From positions 62,001 to 126,000 of the forward strand of contig WPIO01000163.1 in NCBI GenBank assembly GCA_009760855.2: a stretch of 64,000 nt of DNA, given 5' to 3'. This document shows positions 35,627 through 48,305 of this stretch, in pieces (position 1 is the stretch's first letter; every line of letters starts with the position of its first letter). Both the position numbers and the translations under genes were made by a program. The notes under the pieces were generated by a model. The model made no database searches. It had not been told where the DNA came from and was given only the letters and a program-made list of their open reading frames with translations. This DNA comes from Cristatella mucedo. Taxonomy: Eukaryota > Bryozoa > Phylactolaemata > Cristatellidae.

Positions 35627-37687
35627 AGCGAGGGTTTGGCGATAGACACCCAGCTAGGCGTGACGATACAGACCGATGGTAGCGACCGAGCTGCAGCAGT
35701 CCGCTCATCGTCAGTATTTATTTTAGAGGGCTTACTGGCAGGTGCGAATCTCAGCCATAAGAGCCGAATGACTTGAGCCGTCAACTAAACAGGCTGAATG
35801 CTTGAGCTGTCCTTGCTTCGTAGTAAGTATTGACTAAATACTGTTTTCTACGTGGGATGACGTGATGGCAGTGCAGATGCATGGAGACTTGCCTGTTTTT
35901 TGGCAGCTACTTCCTGCTATCATGACGGTGGGACCACCTGCTGACGACTGCCGTCGGTTGAGCCTCACCACATCAGCTCGAGCTCTCTCTGTCGCCGGCT
36001 GGCTTAGTCTCGCGGGCGCTGCTGAGCTTGGTGCTGTGGTCTGACGAAGCCACCGCCTTCCGCCCTCCGAAGATCGTGGTAGCTATACGTGTTTCACTAA
36101 GAAATCTATCTCATTACTTCTGCCCACAACGACGAGCAGCAGCTTTAGCTTTTTACTTCGCCAGTGTTTGTGCTACTACTGCAGCACGGTGAACCAGGTT
36201 CAAGCCCCACCGACTTCGCCGAAAACGGTGCAGCGTTATGGCGTGCCTCTGGCGGGTGCGAGTGCCTGGCTGTGCAACATCTCGCACCATCGAGTGGGGA
36301 CCGGTCGCCAATGAGTTTCGGTGACAGACAGCTACGTGCGACACGGGTGACAGCACTTTATTCTTGTGTGGCGAATTTTTCCCATGGAAAAGTGCCAACA
36401 GATTATGCTTCGAATGCAGCCGATGCTGACGTCGGAACAATCCCAGATGCGTTTGCCGCACGTCAACCGATCTGACCTATTGCTGCAGGGGTGGCCAGCG
36501 TGGGTGACCTTTGACTGAGCGGAGGAGGCGACCGACGAGAGAGAGCGCTTTTTCAGCCCGAAGTATTCGACCTGTCATCGATCGCCCGCCGCTGCGGCGG
36601 CGGGAAAGGGAGTCTCGTAAATCAATATATCAGATACTTAACACCGCCATCTCAAGGTTTGGTGATAGACACCAAGCTAAGCGTAACGATAGAGACCGAA
36701 GGTAGCGACTGAGCTGATGCATTGTGCTCATCGTCGGCATTTAGTTTTAGAGGGCTTACTGGCATTCAGGTGTGAGTCTCAGCGATAAGAGCAGAATGCC
36801 TCAGCGATCAATCTAAACACACTACATGCTTGGGCTATTCTTGTGCCATAGTTACCATTGAGCAAATGCTGTTTACAATGTACGACGTGATGGCAGTGCT
36901 GATGCTGAGAGACTTGCCTGTTTTTTGGCAGCTACTTTCTGCAATCACGACGGTGGGACCGCCTGCGTACGACAGCCGTCGGTTAGGCCTAACCACATCT
37001 GCTCGAGCTCTCTCTCTGTCGCCAGCTGGCTTAATCTCTCGGCCGTTGCTGAGATTGGCCTTTTTTGGGCTGACGACGCCACCGTCTTCTGCCCTCCGAA
37101 GATCATGGTGGCGATACGTTGTTCACTAAGAAATCTATCTCATTACTTCTGCCCACAACGACGAGCAGCAGCTTTAGCTTTTTACTTCGCCAGTGTTTGA
37201 GCTACTACTGCAGCAGCACGGTGAACCAGGTTCAAGCCACCACCGACTTCGCCGAAAACGGTGCAGCGTTATGGCGTGCCTCTGGCGGATGCGAGTGCCT
37301 GGATGTGCAACATCTCGCGCCATCAAGTGGGGACCTGTCGCCAAAGAGCTTCGATGACAGACAGCAACGTGCGACACGGGAGACAGCACTCTATTCTTGT
37401 GTGGCGAATTTTTCCCGTTGAAAAGTGCCAACAGCTTCACCTTGAAAAGCAGCCAATGCAGACGTCGAAGCGATCCCAGATGGGTTGCCACCGCTCGTCC
37501 AACGATCTGACATACGGCTGCAGGGGTGGCCAGCGTGGGTGACCTTTGACTGAGTAGAGGAGGCGACCGACGAGAGAGCGTTTTTTCAGCTCGAAGTCTT
37601 CGACCTGTCATCGATCACCCGCCACCGCTGCGGCGGCCAAGGGAGTCTCGTGAATCGATATATCATATACTCGAGCACCGCCATCTC
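35627..37687. repeat. 1.03-kb tandem duplication reaching into gene B exon 5
   Basis: Unit 1 is about 35627-36653, unit 2 about 36654-37687. Shared landmarks include GCGATAGACACC(C/A)AGCTA at the start, TTGCCTGTTTTTTGGCAGCTACTT, GAAATCTATCTCATTACTTCTGCCC and ACCTGTCATCGATC near the end. Unit 2 ends inside the last coding exon of gene B, so unit 1 ends with a copy of that exon's 3' part. Confidence 0.9.
36546..36653 (-). pseudogene. Duplicated fragment of gene B exon 5
   Basis: Copy of 37573-37687. On the minus strand it begins GAG ATG GCG GTG like the real exon, then a 1-bp deletion and substitutions bring a stop within about eight codons. It lacks the splice acceptor and the FHY segment, so it is a non-functional exon scrap. 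Confidence 0.85.
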
Positions 37688-37741
37688 TTCGGGTTTGATG
37701 TAGTGAAACGACACCATGTGGTCGCTCACCGTGTCAATGCC
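37586..37741 (-). CDS. C1GALT1: Gene B exon 5 (C terminus and stop)
   Basis: Acceptor TTTGTCTGTGCGCACAG. Encodes GIDTVSDHMVSFHYIKP, EYMIYRFTRLP and ends RSKTSS. Its 3' part lies at the edge of the 1.03-kb tandem duplication. Confidence 0.92.
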   Translation of the reverse strand, partial: GIDTVSDHMVSFHYIKPEEMAVLEYMIYRFTRLPWPPQRWRVIDDRSKTSS

Positions 37742-40109
37742 CTGTGCGCACAGACAAACGCAGCGACTCGTGTCACAGCCAGTAATGCTTGTGCACAGTG
37801 CTGGCACTGGGACGCTTAAAACCATGATAACAAAGTAGAGATAATAGAGTAGAGAGCATCGCGAAAAACCACATTCGTGTACATTCGCCGAACTCGCTTC
37901 CTAACTCAGCTCCTTGGTATTCAGGAAATTCTTATCAAACTGCGTATCGATAACTTGGTCGCAGTGGCGGCACTCAGCTAAGATATTCGAATGTCGTGCT
38001 ATCCTTAATGGCTATAAATTAAAGTCCGGCGATCGAAAGCTGTTATGATGGCATGCACATAGCACATAAGATCGTGCAGATAAAATTTAAAAACTATGAG
38101 ACTCCTACACAAGCATAGGCTCACAACGGCTTGATATTTGATGCATTTCACTAGAAAACTTACATTCAGCCCGCAAGTAGCTGGAAGCAAACCTCCACAG
38201 TCACTCAGTTTACTGATTCTTCTTGTTGCAGTACAGAAATAACTGGCGTTTTCTAAATATTGTATTATCGACCAGTATTTTTAAATTTGTTCGAGAGGCA
38301 ACTGGAGGAGAGGCTGGCTTCATCCTAAGCCAGGAGAGTTAAATCAGTCTGTTCAGCCTGTATCCATGTTTTCCGATTTCAGAGCCAAACAGAGGCAATA
38401 ATCTCAAATCAAAATATGTCGGAGCAGCAGTCTGTTATAACTTTGCAACATGTATCTAGAGGTTCTCTTTAGCTAGACTGCTACCCATTACCACCAGTCA
38501 CTGCAAGGCTTGAAAGCTGCAGATCTGAGACATCGAACAGCTAGCCCCATTCGCATTGAGTACTTTGAGTGCCGTTCAGAGGCTCATTATTTGACTTAAA
38601 ATGTTTGTGGCAGAATCTAACCTTTCCTCCGAGCGTAGCAGGCATTGGCTCCGTTCCCTGCTCAAACCGACTCCGAGGATAAGCCGCTATAAAGGGGCGT
38701 GGCGAGCTGGCCCTTCCCGGCATTCCCTTTCCTGAACAGGCTGTGAGCTGGTGGAACACCAAATCATAACTCGCGAGTTGGTCGTGCGTGATCTGTGCTG
38801 AACCAAAAATGTGACTTCTAAAAAATTAGCTAATAATAGATCGACTCACTTCATGAGAGCCCTCCTCCTGAAGCTGTGGCGAACGTAAGCACAAATCCAT
38901 ACTGCACTGCTGCTAACTGCATCATCGTTGTTGGCGTGGCATCGCCACAGCTTCGCCCGCCCTAGCCTGACAGGGCAGGAGTGCATAACGCCTCTGCAGC
39001 CGGGTCCTCTCCACTGATTGTTTGGCGGCGTTAGCAAATGGGCATATGGTCATGCGACCCCTCCCGGCCGGTGCTCTTGTTCAGCTCTAGCAGCCGTGGG
39101 CTGACGTGTCATCCAGCATCTGGCTGGCCGCATCCTGTGAGAAAGAGCCCGGTTTTACTGTCTTTTAGCTAAAGGGAATCGGCCGCCATTCTAGAATCGA
39201 ATGACTGCAAGACTTAAATTCAGTTCATTAGTCTCTGCAACCTATGTTGATGGATGACAAACACACCTGGGCATAGTCAGCATGTAAGTGATAGCTTATC
39301 CAATGGGCCCAAATTACCTTTCCCGGAGGCTCGGTATAAATGGAGAGCAGCGAACGGTCGAGACAGGACCCCTTGCGGAACTCTAAATGTGGCTTCTGGT
39401 CTGCTGGATCAGATGTCAACACCGTGCGACACGGACTGCACACGATCGTCTATCAGACCGGTTGCGGTGGTCAACCATTCAAGTCGAGTATCCTGATCGA
39501 TAGTGTCAAAGTCAGCTGAAAGATCGAGCAGGCCCAGGGCAGTGCAAGAAAACGGGCTCCCGCGGCCAAGATCCTGATCGGCTTGTGTGTGGCTAATAAG
39601 ATGCCCGTAGAGTAGATGCAGGCTACAAGCCAAGAATTCGCAATGGCCCCAACCATGGCTGACGTTCCTTGCGTCGCCTGTACTTGAATCAACTCATTGT
39701 CTCAAGACTATTCAATGCAACCGTGTATAGTCCTTTGATTCCTGACACTAATAGCTTAGTAATATCAATTTGCAAAGAACAAAAAAAGTTCCTGCGCTTT
39801 TTCCTTTACCTTCTCGAATGCAAAAATAGCTACTGTATTGCAATAAATCCATGCTAAAGTCTCCGAAAGTGATAGCGTAAGTAACGAATAGACTCATAGA
39901 AGTGAAGCCACAAAAATCTTCCTTATCTGAGCCTCTGCAGGATATATGCACGTGTTTATATAGATATAAATATATATTTGTACATTGAAAAATTTGAGTA
40001 TATATATCATACGTGTGTGTGTGTGTGTGTGAGTGTTTATTTACTATATATGTGTGTGTGTGTGTGTGCTTGTCTTAGTGTGTGTGTCTGCGTGTGTGTG
40101 TGTGTGTGT

Positions 40110-40166
<57 letters not shown>

Positions 40167-43100
40167 TGAGAGGCAGTGTGCCTGTGCGGCATATGTCAGT
40201 GCGTGTGCGTGTGCTGCATCTGTGTATGAGGGTGCCTCAACGTGTGTGTGTCCCTAAAAAAGCACCAGTACTCCATAGCAGGTCTTGACTACCTATAGAT
40301 CAAGCTAGAGCAACTTATGTTGCTGCCAGTAAGTACCCACCAATACTTCATTCCTGTCAGTCTCTTATCAGATGAAACAGATCGCTGAGTGGGGAGTTAA
40401 GCAATTCTACACTCGCTCCACAGTGTGGACTACCGTCTTATAGAGCCGTGATGGCACTCTAGGTAAGGCGGTTGCTTTTCACGACCTCAGTCCGAGGTCG
40501 TGGGTTCGAATCATGTGGTGGGTGATTCTCAATTGCTGCTGAAGCAGTGGTTGTATCCGTAAAGGCTCTTCTGTCGCTTTGCAAAAGAGGCTGTTAAATC
40601 AGCTAGTATTTATTTATATGCAGCATGAAATTCAATAAAAGCAAACCTAAAATTTTTACGCAGGCAGTTAATAATTTACTACAAGATGAGATCACATCAG
40701 ATAAAGCACAGCTGTATAGGTTTTCCGTTATGCACTCTCCTCAAAGCTAAAATGCTGCATACAATCAGTGAAACCAACAGAGTACATCGATGCTCCTTTC
40801 ATACGGTGTCGCAGTCCTCTGACTGTACATGCTGGGTGTGCATAGGACGGACGTCCACAAACCCTTGCAAAGTGAAAGGCTCGCAATAGCACATCAATCT
40901 TGCACTCTCATGCGCAAATTTCCCGGTCTATGGCCGAGAATATGGCCGAGGCCAACATGCCAAACAGCCTCGCCAACCTGCTCGGTTGCCCATCGCTAGT
41001 GCAGATTAGGAACTGACGCTGCTTCGAGACCTGCAGGCGAGGGGCGGGTCCGAGCAGGCGAGCTTGGCCCGACCAGCATGCAGCCCTGAGACCCAACCTC
41101 TTACCTGCTTGCCGCCATTGGCGTCGTAAAACTCGTAGCCGGACAAGGGCAGACCGCCGATGTGCACGTTAGGGTGGTAGGCGTGAAATCGGCTGCGTCC
41201 CTTGGGATCAAGGGAGCTTGCAGGACGCACACCCAGCTTCTCCATGCAGCGACCCAGCTCGACGTCCTCGTCGATCGTAGCGATCCCGCAGACGTCAGTC
41301 CGCCCGTATCCGTCAGCTCCAAAGCGTCGCAACGCCTCCCTGCTCAGCACGTAGCCGGCGCCTGTGGGCGAACGGACGCTGAGCGAGTGCCGGAGACGAG
41401 CAACAGCTGAGACACGAGCGGCCGCCGCCTGCTGCATAGGCCGAAGGGCCTCGCTCGAATGCGGCCGCAGCGGCGGTAGCCGAGGGCTAGGGTGCAAGCT
41501 TGTGAACCACCGAGCAAGCTACTGGAGCTGTGCTGAGAGCTGACGCCAGCTCGGCACTAAGGCGTCTACTTGTCAGTCCTGAGCTTCTGTCCTGTTTTTG
41601 TGCTGCTCTACATTGCTTTGGTCTCTGCTTGTTCGAGCTTGTTTGCCTGATCAGCTCTGCTTGTTTCAAATGAGGCGAAAAATATTTTGGATTTCGGCTA
41701 GATAGATTTTCCTCTATGTCCTCAATTACGCCAAATAAAGCTCCAGGACATTTAATGACGTATACAGCAACATGTATCACACCGAAATCAGAAATCTTTC
41801 TTGCTTCATTGAAAACAAGCAGAGCTGAAATCGCATTTTAAATTTCTCACCGATACTTGTAGTATTAGCCGAGTTATGGGATTTACGAGGCGCCAACCGA
41901 CCCTGGAAATCAAGCTGTATAAAAGTCACAAGAATGCACCTCCACAAGCTTAAAGCATGTATCAGGATCTACCAAGGTTCGAAAAGTTGGGATACAAGTA
42001 GCTTAAGATGCTGAGATCGGTAAAAATTTTATTTGTAGATTTGTGGCTTCTCCCTCAGCCTCTCTCAGGCTCAGTCTCGGCTTCTAACAAACGTGATAGA
42101 ATAACAAAAGCCCAATCCAAATGCCGATGTCAACCATTAGCCAGCCATCTCCTCAATCAGATCAGCTCCCAGATAAGCACCTTATCCAATGTTTTTTTAG
42201 CGAAATCTACTCGACTCATCTCTCTCACTACCATGCAGCACCTCGGGGTCCACCGTCCAGTGCCTGCCAATAGCATCGAACTCTTCTCGGGGTTTGCCTC
42301 CAATTTCAAGAAGACCACTATTCTCTATCTAAGATACGTTTATTTGCTGCTATCCTGCATAAAGAGCATAATAAACATGTCTTTGTTCAGGTCTTGTCCC
42401 TGCATTTTTTGAAAAACTTGTTACGAGGCAACTTGCTAAGAAGGCAACGTTAAACAAGGAGAGCTTAAGCAACTTCCGTATCCTTTGCTACTGCCGTTCA
42501 TACGAAAAAACACTTAACGATTACAGGCAGGCAATGTAAAAACTGTACGGCAAAACTTCAAATCGAACGCGTAACTTCCTGTCGGGCTGTCGGCCTAATA
42601 ACTCCACAGAGCCAGCATGGCTTAGAGTGCACGTCGGGCTTCTCAAGAATGCAGACTAAGTTAGAGTATCACCGTTTACTTTGCTAGACCGTTTGAGAGC
42701 AGCATTTAATACTATCGATCACCGAGTCCTTCTCGAGTGCCTCTCATCTCGCCCGGGCCTCATAGGCAGGGTACTGCAATGGTTCAGGTCCTATCATCGT
42801 GGGAGGCTCCGAGCATTGGTATCAAGGGGCAGCAATCATTCGAGAATCCTCTAAAGTATAGGGTATCTGGGTCTTTGCACTTGCTTCTCTTCTTTTTACA
42901 ATGTATGCTTTCTCTTTCTCTCACTCGCTCTCTCTCCCGCTCGTTCTCTTCCCAATGTATCACCAAGCACGCTTTAAGCTTTCACTTCTATTCAGATGAA
43001 AAATTGTACCTATGCTTTGATCCCTCTTAGATTTTCAGCACGTGAAACTCTGTAAACCCCCTTGCTGCATGTAGTAATGACATCCGCACATAGATGGCAG

Positions 43101-46100
43101 TAGACTTTCTCAAATGTGATGACAAGAAAGCCGACCTGCTAAGTCAGTAAACAGTACTAGCTGTATTAACAGCCTCTTTTTATAGCGCCAGGAGAGCCTT
43201 TACGGCTACCACCACCGCTTGCAGCAGCAATAAACGATCGCTTACTGCAGGATTCGAACCCACCACCTCGGGACCGAGGTCATGAAAAGCCGAAGCTAGT
43301 GTGACGTCGCATCTCACCGAACCGAAATCCAGCCGTGAGCCAATCTGATGTTACTAAGTAATCAGAAAGTCTAGCCAAAAAGGTGTGTAGAGCACCTCCA
43401 GTGACATACCTAAGTAATATAGGAGTCCCATACCAAAGTGACTTTTCACAAGATTACCATACCAGCACTACAGTCTGTATTGCATCTTGCAGCTAAACAA
43501 TATAGCAAGAATTCCGACCAGCATACCCGGGGGTACCACATTTAATTTTGGTTATCTGGGCATCTGCGACATCTAGCGCCTCGATTCGTGCAGCTGACTA
43601 TTTGCAGGTCCTCTTCTCCTCAGTGAAGCCCAGCAGGTGCTTCCAATCCCTTCAAGACTCCGAAGCCAGGTTATAACGTCGTAAACGTCGCAATCGTCCC
43701 ATTGCAACTCTTCTCTCTGACATACAATGGCTATTATGGAATTTAATTTGAAAACACACCTATTTAGGACAGCATTTAATGGGTCCCTGTGATTCGTCTT
43801 TCACGTACTTATCGGTGCTGACACTGTGCTTGCGAGCACTAACTAAATTTGCATGCTGACCCTGTGCATGTCACCCCTAACCATGTTATTCATTTTGTGT
43901 GACTGTCAAGCATGATTTTACTCACCATTCAATTGAATTTCCTTTTGCAGCAAATGTAAAGCGCCTAGAGAGAGAGAGATTGAGTACTCTGAGGGCAATT
44001 TATGAAGTGCATTATTACTGTTATTACTATTATTGCGATGCGATTACCTCTCCTTGCATTGGACATCCTATCATTCCACCAGAAGTGCTACTTTTTCGAA
44101 AAATCTGTGCACCTCGCAGCAGGCATTAGTACGGCGTCGAGAAGGGTGACTTCAGCGGTCTCTGTAGCTGCTAGGTCGCTTGTTGTCCCACAGCTTCTGC
44201 AACCGCCCTACCACTCAATGTCTCATCACCCACTCCTGGGATTACACCATTCCGTAACGGTACATGTTCCGAGGGAGAGTTGTTTGCATTCAAGTAATGA
44301 GGCAACGGCATATCAACACAGCTACGAAAGCCTGGTGCGCTGGTGTAGCTGACTGGTGGCTTTGGTATCTCACAGCATTCATTATCGCCGGAGGAGATTA
44401 ATTTTGCGTAACGTACCTCCGCTATGGTAGCCCTGTGTGACGAACGGCTTGAAAAGATGGCCGAGAAAAATCGGATCGGTCGGGCTGTGTTGAGCGAGCA
44501 CGTACTTTAGATTCTCGACGACCACGTACGTGTCGTCATCTGCCTTCATGAACCAGTCGCTATCGTTCAGGTGATGATCGAATATGTACTTCAAAGCTTG
44601 CATCGTCTTATTTGGAAGGTTGTCTCGTCCTTCTTTACCTGTGACTTCTACCAAAAATACGCGGCGCTCATTTGAAAGACCAAAACCCTCTAGAGGTGCT
44701 GTCGTCTTAAATGAAACGTTTGCACGTTGCCCACGAGCAGCTGTATTGATCGCTTGCAAACTAGCGGCCTCTTCTACTCGTTGCTAACGTTGGAAGCGGC
44801 TGTCGTTGCTGTCGCAAATGAAACACTCGTTTCATTGCATTGAAACATTCATTTCATCGCAGCCAGCTAAGCTAGTGACTGCGACTCGAAGCAGAATCTT
44901 GGCAGAACGATCGCAAAGCTGCGTCGGATACAAATAGTGCACGTGCCCCAAAGACTCTCTGCTAGCGCCACCTCTGAAGAGCGAAAGCTAGAGCAACAGC
45001 CTGCCAGGAACCTTCATCCCGTCCTGCTATTGGCTGCTTCTAGTGAGGTCAGAGTTTAGATCCCTGGGCATGCTCCTGGCAAAAAACCCTGCCCTCCAAT
45101 TGGGCCCTTCGTGAGATCAAGAAGGGAATGGTGAAGTAAAGGTTAGCTGATTTAACGGCCTCTGCTATATAGTGGTAGAAGAGCCTTAAGGAGTACCACG
45201 AAGCTTCCTGTGGCGATAAAGGATCGCCCGTTGCAAAACTAGAAGCTTGCGACGCGTTCCGTGCCTGCTAGGGAGTATCTTAATGCAGGGTAGGACCGCC
45301 GGGGAAGGTTGTGCCTTAGCTAGCTGCACGGGGCAGACACAGCTAGCTAGCGCAGGCTAGCCGCAGTCGCCGAGGTAGCCGCCGAGCCGTCAGCCGCCTT
45401 ACTAATGACCCTTGAGTCGCCGTCATACGCTTCGGAGCTCATGAATAGCTGCCTGTCGCATCTCTTCAGCCAAGTTCTGTTGACCTCAGATCCGTGCGTG
45501 AGAAGCGTGCTCGGCGAAGTCATCACCCAGCAAAGGACTTTGACTTGTGGCCCAGACCGATTCGTGCGCTCCGACGCAATTTCCGAATGCGTCTGCTGCT
45601 GTATCTCCAAGTCTGAAAAACAAAGTCGCCGCAGCATTATAGAGAGAAGTTTGATAGCCAAGCGTGCGTTGCAAGGTAAAGTCGGAAGTCACGTGACATC
45701 CCAGCGACTAATGGGGTCAACAACGGAAACGGAACGGGCCCGGCACTGTTAATTCGCTGCCGATAAACGGGCATCCACCAGCCTTGACTCTCAGCATTGG
45801 CGGGGCTCCACGAAAGGACAGCAGGACAAGTTCCTCTTGTCACCAAGCTGTCAATCAGAGCCTCTAGCGCTCATGGCTTAGTCTTCTTTTTTCCAATTCA
45901 GGCTCTCCCTCTCGCGGATATATTCGCCAAACGCACTGTAGTATTTCACTTTTAGGCAGAGGACATGCAGCTGTTACTTTACTTTGAACCCTCCCAGCCC
46001 TCTAGCTTTTCAGGCTCACTCAACTCGGTTGCTGGGTGTGTTTCTGATATTCGTTCATCAATGGTAGCAAACGTTCTCAGATTGAAAGACGATGAGACCA

Positions 46101-48041
46101 ACTTTCTAGTTTGAATCAAACCCTGTGCAAACTCCTCAGAAATTCGAAGACCCTCGTCCCGCAAACTTGGACTTGGCCAGCATATTTCCAGCGGATTCTC
46201 AACTAAATCCGTGTACCATTTTTCAAATGTTACATATCATGGCAGGGCTCCGCGCCAGGGCAGCAGGTCGACAAGTGTACCATCACTAAACTTTGCCTCA
46301 GCTCCGTTCATGCTCAGAGTTCAGTTTTTTGAACGGTTAATTAAACAGTGTTTAGTGAACTGCAACCTAGCACGATAGTTGGTTGATAAGGGCTGGCCCT
46401 GGCCCAACGAGAAAGAGCTCATTCCTTCAGCTTCAGCAGAACGCCGTTCAGCAGCCTCTTTTGGCGTCTCTGCGGCCGGCACGTTACTGAACCACTTTAC
46501 CTCCTCAAAAGAATCGTCGGACTTTCGCTTCCTCCTCGGCGAAAGGTTTCTCTTACTCCTTCTTTGCTCTTTCTTTCAGCCTCTTCAGCGGTAGCGGCGG
46601 CAGCAGTCTTGTCGTCTGGAGGCCCCTGCGTTCGCATCGTCGCTGCCGAGAAAAAGCCTTTTCCGTTGAGCTTCTTTTCTTTCCAGATCCTGATTGATAT
46701 TCATTCGACAAATGTACTCACTGGGAGCAATTCAAGTCTAACAGTAACTCGCAGCCATCTAACCACACTGCTAAAGCTTTCACTTTTACTCAAATCCGGC
46801 AGTTCACTGATGTATCAACTCAGCTACGCCGGAAGCAGAAGCTGGGAAGCCACACTGGAGCGCCACCTACTAGAATGCCATGGTCGCCCCCAATAAAGCC
46901 CATTTTTAAGTTCTAACCCTTTTACACAGTTGACCTACTAGCTTTTCAATCTTATTCAATAACATCTTCATAGTACACTATGAGAGCGCAGGTTGCAGCT
47001 GCGTGCGCAACTTGGCGAATTATCACTCTCTTCCAATTTTCCTTTTCCCACCTTTTCCTTCCGCTCTCATTTTTTCTGAACCCTCATTGTATGACTACGA
47101 ATACAGTTCAGAGGACTCCATTTGAATGTGATGTCAGAGGCAGACAACCGGTTTAAATAAATAGAAAATTTTCTTTCACAAACCTTTCTTACTATGAGAA
47201 TAGGCGTCTGCAATTATGTCTATATAATGGAACTCAGCCAGGTTTCTTTAGACTTTTGTCTAAAAAGAAAATCCTCAGCATCAAGCATCAACTGTAAAGG
47301 TGCGATTGTTCGTAATGTGCTCGTAATGTATCAGTACAGGTGCAGTGTAGTAGGATGGCGTCGGGGTCGCCACATTTCATCAACGCAGCGTTAAGAGGCT
47401 GCATTCACACATCCGCTGCATTTTGGGGAAGTTTTGGACAAATTTATCAAAGCAGACTAAAAGTACTCGGTAAAAGTTATTGTGTTTAGACGTGCAAGCC
47501 CAACAAGCTATACTTTTGCATCCCCGTCATGGTATAAGCAAGCCCTTGGCACTTCACTTCACAAGCGACTACTGCAAGAGACCACTTCAAGAGAGGCTAC
47601 TAAGTATCGCTTGTTAGCTGATATATAATTTATTTTCACATTTACGCCGGTGGCAGGAGCAAGAAGAGAGACCGTCGAGAGCTTGCTATCCCGAGTATTT
47701 GGTGACAACTGACCGGCCACTCAGTAGCTGCAACTTCTGCACGGTGGACCCTACCTAATGTTGAACTGATAAGGGCGCGAACATCATCTTGTGCAAATAC
47801 ATTCCTTCACCCATCACCCCAGTACCACACTTTCCTGAGTTCGCCACCCACATCCTACCGCAGTGGGGTCAGCCAAGTTCAGGAGAGATTAGCCAGTTAG
47901 ACAGGGAGGATTTTACAGAACAAGATTTCAATTTTACAAAGGAGACTTAGGAGAAAAAACGAATGTCCACCGACCAGAACGGCCGCAACTATTTTGTTGT
48001 CTGTGACCCTGGTCTTACCAAGTTCCGACCCGCATCCCCTG

Positions 48042-48099
<58 letters not shown>

Positions 48100-48274
48100 G
48101 CGCTCCTTATCTAAGCCCCTCTCTTTTTCGCTGTATTTTCACTTTCTCTGTTATCGCACTCTCTCTCGCTCTCCATCCCTTTCTCCTCATACTCGTACGT
48201 ACATGTTTTTATCGGGCTCTTCCTCTCTCACTTTCTCTCTCACTCCCTCGAAATCTTACTCTCTTTCTCTCTTC

Positions 48275-48305
<31 letters not shown>

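Noticed and set aside
39978..40288. Cys/Val-rich frames in GT repeats
   Set aside because: Microsatellite translations, as are the frames in the AG, CT and AT tracts.
44417..44638. Alternative gene B exon 3 acceptor at 44638
   Set aside because: It keeps the frame but drops three residues (KVT) that align with gene A. The acceptor at 44647 has a better pyrimidine tract. The alternative cannot be fully excluded.
46580..46896. 110-codon plus-strand frame in gene B intron 1
   Set aside because: No recognisable domain, and not part of any splice-consistent gene. Probably chance.
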